DNA of 64,000 nucleotides from CAXXHQ01 sp963665265 (GTDB taxonomy: Bacteria > Planctomycetota > Planctomycetia > Pirellulales > Thermoguttaceae), in contig OY762224.2 of assembly GCA_963665265.2 (NCBI GenBank), positions 3,534,001 through 3,598,000 of the forward strand. The letters run 5' to 3'. Positions 1 through 8,318 of the stretch are shown here, piece by piece. The notes under the pieces were generated by a model that was not told the origin of the DNA, searched no databases, and saw nothing but the letters and a program-made list of their open reading frames with translations. Both the position numbers and the translations under genes were made by a program. Each line of letters begins with the position of its first letter. Position 1 is the first letter of the stretch.

Positions 1-849
1 CGGCATCACGACCGCTCGCACAGGATACCCCGCACTGGCGCAGGCTTCCATCGCACGAAGCCGCTCTTCCAATGTTGGGGTGTTCGGTTCAAACGCATCG
101 ACGACCGCTTTAGGGGTTAGTGTCCATGACAAGATTGAATGTCCCCGATGGTCCAATTCCAAGAGATTGCCGACATCTGCGCTTTTCGTCAAAAGCGTCA
201 ATCGGGCCAACGGATGCTCGGCAAAAAAGGGAACGATCCGCTGCGAATAGCCTGTTAGCGGATCGAGCGCCAAGGCATCCTGAAGTTTTCCTAAGTAAAA
301 AGCTGTTGGTTTTCCCAATCGCCGCGACGTGCGGTCCACTTCATCCAGAATTTCCTGCAAATTCAAAAATATTTTGACTGTAGGCGAGAACCGCACGCCT
401 TGTACGCCAGCCAGATAGCAATAGACGCATCCGTAGGGGCAGAATCCGTAGGAAGAAAAGTGCCAATAATTCGGGCAGCTATTGTTTTCTTCCTCGCTCT
501 GCCGAACGGCGCTGCGATGTTCCGCCAATACCAAGGTCTGCTTGCCCTCGTAATGCAGTCCCAACGCGTCCAAAGAATCAAGGCTAATGCGGTTATGGGG
601 CGTACTCGATGCCTCGATCACTTTAGCACGCGGATAAACCGCACAGATGGCTTCCGCAAAGTTTCTATTATCAGCCGTCGCGTTGCTGCCCTTGGCCAGT
701 ACAATTCGTCCAGGCGTAAAGCCCATTACTGGCCTTGGCCGGTATGCAGATGAATCGGAAAATAAACACGGACCAGACTGTTGCCGTTGCATGGAGCTGG
801 CCAAAATAGGCTTAAAGTAACTCGCGCGGTTATCTATACATGCGTTCAT
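1..849 (-). CDS. Spore photoproduct lyase-like radical SAM protein (3' end beyond window)
   Basis: Translating the minus strand gives one uninterrupted frame running off the left edge. The family signature is direct: a radical SAM cluster motif C-P-Y-G-C-V-Y-C followed by YLAG, then the conserved block LDHRGH near the edge, typical of SPL family proteins that repair thymine photoproducts with a 4Fe-4S cluster and SAM. Upstream of the cluster lies the family's Rossmann-like N-terminal part (KVIEASSTPHNRI). Two starts are possible, ATG at 849 (NACIDNRASYFKP follows) or ATG at 792; neither has a clear ribosome site, and a TATAAT-like string overlaps the first. Bacillus SplB acts in germinating spores; what this relative repairs in a non-sporulating host is not known from sequence. 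The C-terminal part is missing only because the window ends. Confidence 0.85.
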   Translation of the reverse strand, partial: MNACIDNRASYFKPILASSMQRQQSGPCLFSDSSAYRPRPVMGFTPGRIVLAKGSNATADNRNFAEAICAVYPRAKVIEASSTPHNRISLDSLDALGLHYEGKQTLVLAEHRSAVRQSEEENNSCPNYWHFSSYGFCPYGCVYCYLAGVQGVRFSPTVKIFLNLQEILDEVDRTSRRLGKPTAFYLGKLQDALALDPLTGYSQRIVPFFAEHPLARLTLLTKSADVGNLLELDHRGHSILSWTLTPKAVVDAFEPNTPTLEERLRAMEACASAGYPVRAVVMP

Positions 850-1085
850 TATACCAATTACGAGAATGCAATCAAGCTCTTATTTGAGCCACTTTTTTAA
901 CTAAGCCCTCGAATGCGTTAGGGAAGCAGACAGAGCATTATCGTGCGTCAAACCAGGCGGAAACAGAAATTCAGGGGAACGGTTATGCCCAGTCAGAAAT
1001 CAGCAGACGGCGCTCAGCACAACGAAAGAAAAACGCGAATGAACGCCAACAGACGCGAAGGATTAACCGCAACGACGTAGATAGT

Positions 1086-1883
1086 CTACGGCGAGAAGTG
1101 TGGGCCAACTTCGCACGTTGCGCGTAACTCATGATTCGCGCCCGAAGCAATATGAGCGGCGGGGCTAGGGGCGCCCCCTTTCGCAAGCAGTTCCTTTAAC
1201 TCGGCGATCTCACGTCGGACGGCGGCAAGCTCGGTCTCGCGTTGGTTGTCCGTAGGAGTGATAAACCAAGAGGCGATGAAGCCTGACAGAACGCCGAAGA
1301 GCCCCACGCCGGCCGCCATGAGGATCGCTCCGACGAATCGCCCTTCGGAAGTTACCGGAAATCGGTCGCCGTAGCCCACGGTAGTAACGGTAACGACCGC
1401 CCACCACACGGCGTCCTCGGGCGTTTTGATATTGCCGTCGGCGCCCGCCTCGAAATGAAGTACGGAGATGGCCGACACCGTGACGAGCGTAATGGAGAGC
1501 AAGGCCACTGCGAGAAAAGCGCTCTGCGAACGTTTTTCCAAAATGAAGACCGCGAGGATTCGCGCGGAGCGTATGCCGCGAAGCACGCGGAAAATTCGCG
1601 CGATTCGCGCCAAGCGTCCCCAACGCAGAATGTCGAGCGTCGGGATGCTCGAAACCAAATCCAGCCATCCCCAGGTCAGAAGATATTTTTTCCTGGACTC
1701 GGCACGATAGAGCGAAACGAGAAAATCGATGAAAAACAATCCGCAAACCACGGCGTCGGCAAAACCGAGTACCGTTCGGGCGTTCTGATCCAGCGGAAAA
1801 ACGGCTTCGACGGCGAGCGTGACCAGCGCAAGTACGCTGAGAATCAACATGAACAGCAGATAGGCGTGGTTTTTGCTTTCCAC
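1086..1883 (-). CDS. Voltage-gated potassium channel (six-TM ion transport family)
   Basis: An inner-membrane potassium channel. From the GTG start at 1883 the protein is 265 residues. It has hydrophobic segments S1-S3, a positively charged S4 (RLARIARIFRVLRGIRSARIL, about residues 90-110) with arginines at every third position, a pore helix (WWAVVTVT) and the potassium selectivity filter TVGYGD at about 168-173, followed by S6 and a short predicted coiled coil (AAVRREIAELKELL). This is the KvAP/bacterial Kv layout. A GGAG lies about 11 nt before GTG 1883; a TTG at 1910 would add nine residues. It is a single gene on the minus strand with no obvious partner. Direct view: filter and S4. Inference: voltage gating. 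Confidence 0.88.
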   Translation of the reverse strand: MESKNHAYLLFMLILSVLALVTLAVEAVFPLDQNARTVLGFADAVVCGLFFIDFLVSLYRAESRKKYLLTWGWLDLVSSIPTLDILRWGRLARIARIFRVLRGIRSARILAVFILEKRSQSAFLAVALLSITLVTVSAISVLHFEAGADGNIKTPEDAVWWAVVTVTTVGYGDRFPVTSEGRFVGAILMAAGVGLFGVLSGFIASWFITPTDNQRETELAAVRREIAELKELLAKGGAPSPAAHIASGANHELRATCEVGPHFSP

Positions 1884-1953
1884 AATCGATATTCTCCAAG
1901 AAAGACGCAATACTCTCGCCTAATTATGCCGTTCGCCCTTCATCGCAGTGATT

Positions 1954-2856
1954 TTATGGGTTCGCCGTCGAGTCTTGACGATGCGCGGCGGTCGGCTCCA
2001 AAGGCATTGCCCTCACGAGCGGCTGCGGCCCGTCGATGCGAAGGTCAATAATAGCGGCGAGGGCCAAATCTTCTTGGCCTTCCGTCCGCGCAGCGGGCGT
2101 CGCTTCGACGACGGCTTCGGCCGCCGCTTCAACCAAGACGGCGGATTTCGCCGACGACTTCCTCGTCTTGCGGTTTCGTTTAATTTTCGGCGAACCGAGA
2201 ATATCTTGCGTTTCGACCGAGAACATATCATGAACGGCTTGGGCGAGGTCTTTTTCGTCGACCATCGTCTTTTTCCGTCGGCGTATGTGACGACGAATCA
2301 GCTTGATAACGTCTTCGGTGAATATTGCATGACCGACGGACTCGACGCCAAGGGCCGAGCGATGCTCCCAATATTCCTCGATCGAGTTTTCGACGACCGA
2401 TTGTCGATGGAGGACCGCCAGGCATTTTGCGGCGTCTTTGAGGGAATCGGACTCAAGGTTGACCGTAAACGTCCTGACGCATTGATCGACGGCGCCGTTG
2501 CGGAAGGTCAGGTGATAGAGGAGCCAATCGACTCCGTTGGTTAGCAGCGCCCAGGGGATTTTTTCGTCGGCCGCATAGCGTTTCGCTTGATCGATATGGC
2601 TATCGTTTAATTTCACGCCGGCGGCTTTTGCTTCGACCGTGAGCTTGATTTCCCCGTCGATTTTTAGGGCGATGTCGGCGACCTTGTCCCTGATCGGACA
2701 TTCGCGGGCGATTTCGTCTAGGGGGTTATACCCCAGAACTTCCTCGAAGACTTTAATGATGCGTTGAACGGTATCCGCTTCGTTCAGGCCGTCTTTTCGA
2801 GCTTGGAGCAGATGCGGACGCCATTTATCCAGAGCCCTTTTTACATTTACGGCCAT
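1954..2856 (-). CDS. Stand-alone type I restriction R-subunit N-terminal (HsdR_N-like) domain protein
   Basis: A 300-residue protein whose first ~170 residues resemble the N-terminal nuclease domain of type I restriction R subunits: an N-terminal helix, then I-R-D-K-V-A-D61-I-A-L, a hairpin, and V-E76-A-K78, matching the PD-(D/E)XK order D...ExK. There is no helicase region and no hsdM or hsdS gene beside it, so it is not a type I system. The C-terminal ~100 residues are basic, then Ala/Glu-rich and low in complexity (KIKRNRKTRKSSAKSA), perhaps a nucleic-acid-binding tail. Start chosen at ATG 2856 because the domain begins there; an in-frame extension to 2961 looks non-coding. Role is unknown; such single-domain proteins occur in many bacteria without a restriction function being shown. 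Confidence 0.7.
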   Translation of the reverse strand: MAVNVKRALDKWRPHLLQARKDGLNEADTVQRIIKVFEEVLGYNPLDEIARECPIRDKVADIALKIDGEIKLTVEAKAAGVKLNDSHIDQAKRYAADEKIPWALLTNGVDWLLYHLTFRNGAVDQCVRTFTVNLESDSLKDAAKCLAVLHRQSVVENSIEEYWEHRSALGVESVGHAIFTEDVIKLIRRHIRRRKKTMVDEKDLAQAVHDMFSVETQDILGSPKIKRNRKTRKSSAKSAVLVEAAAEAVVEATPAARTEGQEDLALAAIIDLRIDGPQPLVRAMPLEPTAAHRQDSTANP

Positions 2857-3097
2857 AGTTTTCTCGTGAAAAGCGTGGATTCGAGGGGACAAGGAGCCTG
2901 CACATCGGAAAATGCGGCGTCGAGAAAAGCGAAATAGATGCGGCAAAAAAATGACAAGCAACGCCGACCATAGCCAACCTAGTTCAGCCGGTCATGTTCG
3001 GTCAATAACCCGAAAGGATGTAGTCGGCAGTTGATTTGCTGGTAACGGTTTTTGAGAGGAACCACATCGCCTCGATCCACAGTAGGAGTTAAACGGT

Positions 3098-3225
3098 GCG
3101 TGCGAGCACGCCCCCTACGAGCAGAAAGTGCGATCACAACAACTGCGGAATGCCACAGAGGGCATTCCCTACAGCGGCGGCGTGGAGCGTTGTCCCGCTT
3201 GACGGCGCTCGGAGAGCGCTCTACA
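3098..3225. repeat. Three small palindromic elements with trailing CTAC/CTACA
   Basis: Three short hairpins follow one another in the gap between the HsdR_N-like gene and uvrB. GCGTGC-GA-GCACGC lies at 3098-3111 followed by CCCCTAC. GGAATGCC-ACAGAG-GGCATTCC lies at 3147-3168 followed by CTACAGC. GCGCTC-GGA-GAGCGC lies at 3205-3219 followed by TCTACA. The second is closely matched by two copies at 10840-10900. They look like REP-type dispersed palindromes rather than terminators, since none is followed by a T tract. Confidence 0.6.
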
Positions 3226-3227
3226 AA

Positions 3228-5324
3228 CTAAATCTTCTTCGGCTTGGGGATGGTTCCTTTCGGGCCCTTCGATCCTTTCTTATGGCGGAATTTGCCGCGT
3301 TCCGCGCGAGTGGAGTGTCGAATCTCGGCCTCTTGCACCGTTTTGCCGACGTTTTCCCGCATCTGAAGAATGCGGTCGCGGATCGCGGCCGCGCGCTCGA
3401 ATTCCAACTCCTCGGCCGCCGTCAACATCTCCTGCTCCAATTCGGACAAATACTCTTCGGTAATGTATTGCGTCTCGTCGGTTCGGCCGGCGGCGGCGTT
3501 CGCCTTGGCGTGCGCGGCGGCTTCGGCCTCGATGCCCGCGTGAATCTCCTTCCGAATCGTTTCGGGCGTAATGCCGTGCTTCTCGTTATACTCTTGCTGC
3601 ACTTTGCGACGGCGATTCGTCTCGTCGATTGCGCGTTGCATCGAGTCGGTGACCTTGTCGGCGTAGAGAACGACCCGCGCGTTTACGTTTCGCGCGCTTC
3701 GGCCGATCGTCTGCATTAACGACGTTTCGCTTCGCAAGAAACCTTCTTTGTCGGCATCGAGAATCGCGACCAACGAGACTTCCGGCAAGTCCAAACCTTC
3801 GCGCAGCAAATTCACGCCGACGAGAACGTCGAAATGACCTTGCCGTAGGTCGCGTAGCAGCTCCACGCGTTCGAAAGCGTCGAGATCGCTATGCAGCCAT
3901 TTACAGCGGATGTTTTGCTTGAGGAAATAGGCCGCGAGATCCTCGGCCAACCGTTTCGTCAGCGTCGTCACCAGCACGCGTTCGCCGGTCTGAACCCGTT
4001 CCTTGATTTTTTCGAGGAGATGCGGAACCTGGGAGCGAGCCGGCGCCACTTCAATTTCCGGATCGAGCAGACCGGTCGGGCGGATAATTTGCTCGATATA
4101 TTTTCCGTCCGTTTGCTGCATCTCGTAAGGGCCTGGCGTGGCCGACACGAACACGACCTGGTTGTACTTTTTCTCCCATTCCTCGAACCGCAACGGCCGA
4201 TTGTCGAGCGCGCAAGGCAAGCGGAACCCATGTTCGACGAGCGTCACCTTGCGGTTGTGATCGCCGAAGTACATTCCGCGAATTTGCGGAACGGAGACGT
4301 GCGACTCGTCGACGAAGAGCATAAAGTCTTCGGGAAAAAAGCTGAACAACGTGTCGGGGGGCGCTCCCGGCGGACGGCCCGACAACGGCCGACTGTAGTT
4401 CTCGATTCCCGGGCAGTAGCCGACCTCCTCCATCATTTCGATGTCGAACCGCGTTCGCGCGCTGAGCCGTTGGGCTTCGAGCAGCTTTCCTTGCTCTTTG
4501 AATTGTTCGAGCCGCTCGCGCAACTCTTTGCGGATCTCGGCCGTCGCCTGCTGGATGCGGTCCTCGGGCATGACGAAATGTTTGGTCGGATAGATGCAGA
4601 CTTGCTCGGTCTTTTCGATCGTTTCGCCGCTGACCGGATGAATGACCGAAAGCCGTTCGACTTCGTCGCCCCAGAACTCCGCGCGGTAGGCGATGTTTTC
4701 GTCGTAGGCGGGCCAAATTTCGACGCAATCGCCGCGAACGCGAAACTTTCCCGACTGAAATTCAATGTCGTTCCGCTCATATTGAATGTCGATCAATTTG
4801 CGGAGCACAAGATCACGATCGACCGTTTGCCCGACTTTCAGACTGACCATCATCGCGCGATAGTCCTCGGGCGAGCCTAAGCCGTAGATGCACGAAACGC
4901 TGGCGACGATGATCACGTCTCTTCGCGAGACAAGCGCGCTAGTGGCCGCCAGGCGAAGCCGATCGATTTGCTGATTGATCGAGGCGTCTTTTTCGATGTA
5001 AATATCGCGTTGCGGAATGTAAGCTTCCGGCTGATAGTAGTCGTAATAACTGACGAAATAATGGACCGCGTTGTGCGGGAAGAATTCCTTGAACTCGCTA
5101 TAGAGCTGCGCGGCGAGGGTTTTGTTGTGCGACATAACCAACGTCGGACGGCCCAACGCTTGAATGACGTTGGCCATCGTAAACGTTTTTCCCGAACCGG
5201 TGACGCCCATCAAGGTCTGTGCGCGTTCGCCTTTTGCTAAGCCGCGCACAAGCGCCTCGATCGCCTCGGGCTGATCGCCCGCCGGTTCAAACGGGCTCAC
5301 AAGTTGAAATACGGAGTTGTCCAT
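3228..5324 (-). CDS. uvrB: UvrABC system subunit B (excinuclease)
   Basis: The damage-verifying helicase-like subunit of nucleotide excision repair; it loads on DNA with UvrA and recruits UvrC. The 698-residue product has the Walker A motif GVTGSGKTFTMANVI near the N terminus, the beta-hairpin region with the tyrosine-rich YYDYYQPEAYIP that threads the DNA, helicase motif LVDESHVS, the domain motif QTIGRSARN, and a C-terminal UVR motif (EELEFERAAAIRDRI) that binds UvrC. Length fits the family (about 670-700). ATG 5324 gives the usual MDNSVFQLVSPFEPAGDQP start; a TTG at 5342 would add six residues. It begins 27 nt after the ComEA-like gene, so both are probably co-transcribed. Confidence 0.98.
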   Translation of the reverse strand: MDNSVFQLVSPFEPAGDQPEAIEALVRGLAKGERAQTLMGVTGSGKTFTMANVIQALGRPTLVMSHNKTLAAQLYSEFKEFFPHNAVHYFVSYYDYYQPEAYIPQRDIYIEKDASINQQIDRLRLAATSALVSRRDVIIVASVSCIYGLGSPEDYRAMMVSLKVGQTVDRDLVLRKLIDIQYERNDIEFQSGKFRVRGDCVEIWPAYDENIAYRAEFWGDEVERLSVIHPVSGETIEKTEQVCIYPTKHFVMPEDRIQQATAEIRKELRERLEQFKEQGKLLEAQRLSARTRFDIEMMEEVGYCPGIENYSRPLSGRPPGAPPDTLFSFFPEDFMLFVDESHVSVPQIRGMYFGDHNRKVTLVEHGFRLPCALDNRPLRFEEWEKKYNQVVFVSATPGPYEMQQTDGKYIEQIIRPTGLLDPEIEVAPARSQVPHLLEKIKERVQTGERVLVTTLTKRLAEDLAAYFLKQNIRCKWLHSDLDAFERVELLRDLRQGHFDVLVGVNLLREGLDLPEVSLVAILDADKEGFLRSETSLMQTIGRSARNVNARVVLYADKVTDSMQRAIDETNRRRKVQQEYNEKHGITPETIRKEIHAGIEAEAAAHAKANAAAGRTDETQYITEEYLSELEQEMLTAAEELEFERAAAIRDRILQMRENVGKTVQEAEIRHSTRAERGKFRHKKGSKGPKGTIPKPKKI

Positions 5325-5351
5325 ATTGACTTTCGGTTGCAAATTCGCAGT

Positions 5352-5738
5352 CTATTTTCGAGAACCGTTTTCCGCCGTGTCGTCTTCGAGCGGGGCTAAG
5401 TACGGTTTAATTTTCGCCAGCGTCTTCACGCCAATTCCGCTGACGCGCATCAGGTCGGAGGCCTTTCGGAAGGGGCCGCTTCGTTCGCGTGATTCGATGA
5501 TTCGCTCGGCCAGCGCGGCGCCCACGCCCGGCACGTTGTCTAATTCTTCGCGCGAAGCCACGTTCAAGTCAACTTGATAGTTCGGCGTTTGCGGTCGAAC
5601 GGCGTCCAACTCGACCAAGGGATCGCTCGCCATGCGATTCCAACAGAGCCACGCGGCGACGAAGGCCAAGCAGAGCGCCGCCAAAACGGCCAGCGTTTTC
5701 TGATCGTCCCTTCGAAGCGTCCAGTAGGGCGTATCCAT
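5352..5738 (-). CDS. ComEA-like helix-hairpin-helix DNA-binding protein
   Basis: A 128-residue membrane-anchored protein with one transmembrane segment (residues ~14-32) and a C-terminal tandem helix-hairpin-helix unit: VDLNVASREELDNVPGVGAALAERII, then FRKASDLMRVSGIGVKTLAKI. The two GxGxxxA/GIGxKT turns are the DNA-backbone contacts of the ComEA/T2SSK-type HhH fold. ComEA binds incoming DNA in natural transformation; here the position directly before uvrB, with which it probably forms an operon, gives no pilus context, although a pilus-like cluster lies 6 kb away. Start ATG 5738 is preceded by AAGGA at a suitable distance; the frame continues upstream to 5795 without a better start. Confidence 0.85.
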   Translation of the reverse strand: MDTPYWTLRRDDQKTLAVLAALCLAFVAAWLCWNRMASDPLVELDAVRPQTPNYQVDLNVASREELDNVPGVGAALAERIIESRERSGPFRKASDLMRVSGIGVKTLAKIKPYLAPLEDDTAENGSRK

Positions 5739-5822
5739 CGATACGAATCCTTGCGACAATCGGGGCAAACCGGCAAACAGTTCATTATATCCCATTTGGC
5801 CCCCTCGATGAACACATATCCA

Positions 5823-5853
5823 AACGAAAAAAGGCCGCTGAAATCAGCGGCCT
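5823..5853 (-). terminator. Rho-independent terminator of the TPR lipoprotein gene
   Basis: The minus strand reads AGGCCGCTG-ATTT-CAGCGGCCT followed by TTTTTCGTTT: a perfect nine-base-pair GC-rich stem with a four-base loop and a T tract. It lies 36 bases past the stop codon of the minus-strand TPR gene and before the ComEA-like gene, so the ComEA-like/uvrB pair needs its own promoter. Confidence 0.9.
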
Positions 5854-5888
5854 GTAAGTTTCGACATGTTTAATACTCGAATTTTTCT

Positions 5889-7796
5889 CTATAAGCTCGC
5901 TTGGCGGGCAGGGGAGGGGGCGTTCATCGTCGCGAGGGCCCGTCTCGCGGCTTCCATCTTTTGCCGGACAACCGCCTCTTGTTCCGGATCCAATTGAATC
6001 GCTCGTTTAAAATGGGCGAGGGCGGTTTTCCATTGCGTGACGGCGTTCCTCGAGTCGTTGCGATCGAGACACGCTTGCGCCATTTTGCAGCAAGTCAAAC
6101 CGGACGCTACGTAGCATTGCGAATCCATGTCGTTTAACTTCAGGGCCGTATTGAGATCGAAAACCGCTTTGTCGAACTGACCAAGGTTCGCAAAATCGAA
6201 TCCACGCTCTCGATAGGCTTGGGCAAGGAGCCGTGATGTTTTGACCGCGTTCTCTTTTTGCAATTCAAGTGATTTCGATAGGGCGTTAACTGCCGCGTCC
6301 CACCGCCGGGCGTCGAGGAGAGCGGTCCCCCAGGCGAGATAGATTTCGGCGAAAAGCGGTTGAGCAAGGTTCGCCGTCTGGTTTTCGAGATCGACGGCAA
6401 GTCGAACGGATTCATTGAGGTCGGCCAGCGCAAGTTCGTACTTTTTGAATCGGAGGTCGGCGACGGCGCGTTGGAAGAATGCCTTCGACGATGCGGGGTT
6501 CATAGCAATCGCTTGCGTGGCGTCACGGTCCGCTTGCAAATAATCGCCGATCATGACGGCGGCCTCGGCGCGAAGCGAGTAGGCGCGGTCCGAAGTCGGG
6601 CTAAGACGAATCGCGCGGTCGAAGTCGTTGATTGCGGAAACCGGATTCCCTTTTTTTAGAAAAGCGGCGCCCCGGCCGCACAACGCTTCAAGATTCTGAG
6701 GAGCATTTCTTAGAATACCATCGAATTTTCGGAGCGCTTCGTCGTACTTCCCTTTTTCCAAGGCTTCGCCGGCTTCAGATATTTTATGGGTAACCTCGGG
6801 GGCCGAATTCAAATCATTCCAATAGGCGGTCACGCGCCGACGAGGATCGGAACCGCGTAGTTCATAATCCGTCCGGAGTTCGTCGAATATGACAGAAGAA
6901 ATCTCTTGTGATTTCTGAAATGCAATTTTTGCGTCATCGTTTTTCCCGGCCTCGGCGAGTTTTTCGCCGTTTTTGAAATAAGCGTGCGCTAACTCTTTCG
7001 CAATGTCGGACTCGGCGTTCCGGTTCAAACGAATCGCTTCCTCAAAATAGCCGATGGCCTGATCGGGGCGACTGTATCGCGGCGAAGCTAAAGCGACGCC
7101 GATGACTCGATAGGCTTCGCCGCACTTCGGATCAAGCCGAACGGCCAAGCGCGCGTCGGCGAGCGCCTCGGTCATTTTTCCGGCGACGCGATAGGCGAGT
7201 GCGCGGGCTCCCACCGCCTCGGCGCAGTTCGGCGAGAGGGCGAGAGCCTCGTTCAAGTCATCTATCGCCAATTCGGCAAATCCTTTTTTCAAATATCTCT
7301 CGGCGCGAGCGCGATACGCTTCGGCAGATTTCGTATTTCGACGGATCGCCTCCGTTAAGACCTGAATCGCTTGATCGGCCTTGTCCGGCTCTTTGAGATT
7401 CTCGGCTAACAGGACGGCGGCTTTGGCGAACTGGTCGGGCGAGAGCGTCGCTTTCTTTTCGGTTCGATCGGCGTTTTCTTTAGCAAGTCGATCGTCGATT
7501 CGAAGCGCCTCGGAATAATCTCCGACTGCAAGATCGTTTTTGCCGAGACGGCGATTAGCTTCGGCGCGATAGAAATACGCCTGCACGTCGGAGGCGTTCG
7601 CCTGGACGGCTTTATCGAATGCGGCGACGGCTTCGAGGCATTTATTTTCATTCAAGAGACGAATGCCGACGTCGAATTCGCTTTCTTTCGGAACGACGGC
7701 CGGCGTTTTGCCGCATCCGACGAACGCGATCAACGACAAGAACGAAAACAAGCCGACGCATATCGGCGACCGTACGAAAGCGGAGAGAGAGGACAT
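5889..7796 (-). CDS. Large TPR lipoprotein
   Basis: A 635-residue exported protein. The N terminus has a signal peptide ending in a lipobox-like FVGC-G (Cys at about residue 29), so it is likely a lipoprotein. The rest is a string of tetratricopeptide repeats, visible as repeated blocks of the A-x-x-x-F-x-x-A-I-x-x-x-P type, for example AVAAFDKAVQANASDVQAYF, AINDFDRAIRLSPTSDRAY and ALAHFKRAIQLDPEQEAVV. TPR arrays bind other proteins; no enzymatic domain is visible. ATG 7796 is chosen because the signal peptide begins there; upstream codons to 7844 look non-coding. It stands alone, with its own terminator. Function unknown. Confidence 0.88.
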   Translation of the reverse strand: MSSLSAFVRSPICVGLFSFLSLIAFVGCGKTPAVVPKESEFDVGIRLLNENKCLEAVAAFDKAVQANASDVQAYFYRAEANRRLGKNDLAVGDYSEALRIDDRLAKENADRTEKKATLSPDQFAKAAVLLAENLKEPDKADQAIQVLTEAIRRNTKSAEAYRARAERYLKKGFAELAIDDLNEALALSPNCAEAVGARALAYRVAGKMTEALADARLAVRLDPKCGEAYRVIGVALASPRYSRPDQAIGYFEEAIRLNRNAESDIAKELAHAYFKNGEKLAEAGKNDDAKIAFQKSQEISSVIFDELRTDYELRGSDPRRRVTAYWNDLNSAPEVTHKISEAGEALEKGKYDEALRKFDGILRNAPQNLEALCGRGAAFLKKGNPVSAINDFDRAIRLSPTSDRAYSLRAEAAVMIGDYLQADRDATQAIAMNPASSKAFFQRAVADLRFKKYELALADLNESVRLAVDLENQTANLAQPLFAEIYLAWGTALLDARRWDAAVNALSKSLELQKENAVKTSRLLAQAYRERGFDFANLGQFDKAVFDLNTALKLNDMDSQCYVASGLTCCKMAQACLDRNDSRNAVTQWKTALAHFKRAIQLDPEQEAVVRQKMEAARRALATMNAPSPARQASL

Positions 7797-8318
7797 GGCA
7801 GTTTCTCGCGAAAAGAAAAGGAGTCGCGACGTAATATTACGCACGAAGCATGACCAGCTTGTTTCGCTTGGGAAAATAGTCCCGATCGTGAAGAGCAGGC
7901 CGCTCGATGTGAATGCGGTTTCGCATTAATCCAGACTAGCTAGCCGAACAAGCGGTTTCCAGCCCCTCTAAATAGCGGGCGTTTTTATGCAGCCGCCGCG
8001 CTATGCGGGGCGAACGCCGGAGATTTCGGCGCCGACGTAAAGTGCGCAAAGCCTGCCGTTCGATATGCGTCTCGACGGGGCATGAAACCGTCGCATTTTG
8101 GAATGAAGCGAGCCATAATGCGACTCTTAAAAAAGCATCCGCACCGCGCAGAATGAAGTTGCGCTTTATCGATTGGCAAAACGGCCGAAAACGTATCAAC
8201 CGCAATGCCGCTCTGCTGGCAATTTCGTAAGGACTTTGTCAGAATGCAGGCGGACTTTTCCTTACTCGCTTCATTTGAGGCGATGCTTTTTCAACCTCTC
8301 AAACGCCGTAGTCGGACT
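7797..8318. other. Intergenic region between divergent TPR and GH30 genes
   Basis: About 520 bases between two divergently transcribed genes, so promoters for both should lie here. Short frames exist on both strands but none has a recognisable product or ribosome site. I see no RNA gene, mobile element or clear operator. Confidence 0.5.

Noticed and set aside
1455..2051. Long plus-strand frames opposite the K+ channel and HsdR_N-like genes
   Set aside because: They are complementary-strand shadows in GC-rich DNA; the minus-strand products have clear motifs.
3891..4880. A 329-residue plus-strand frame within uvrB
   Set aside because: It is antisense to conserved UvrB domains and shows no domain of its own.
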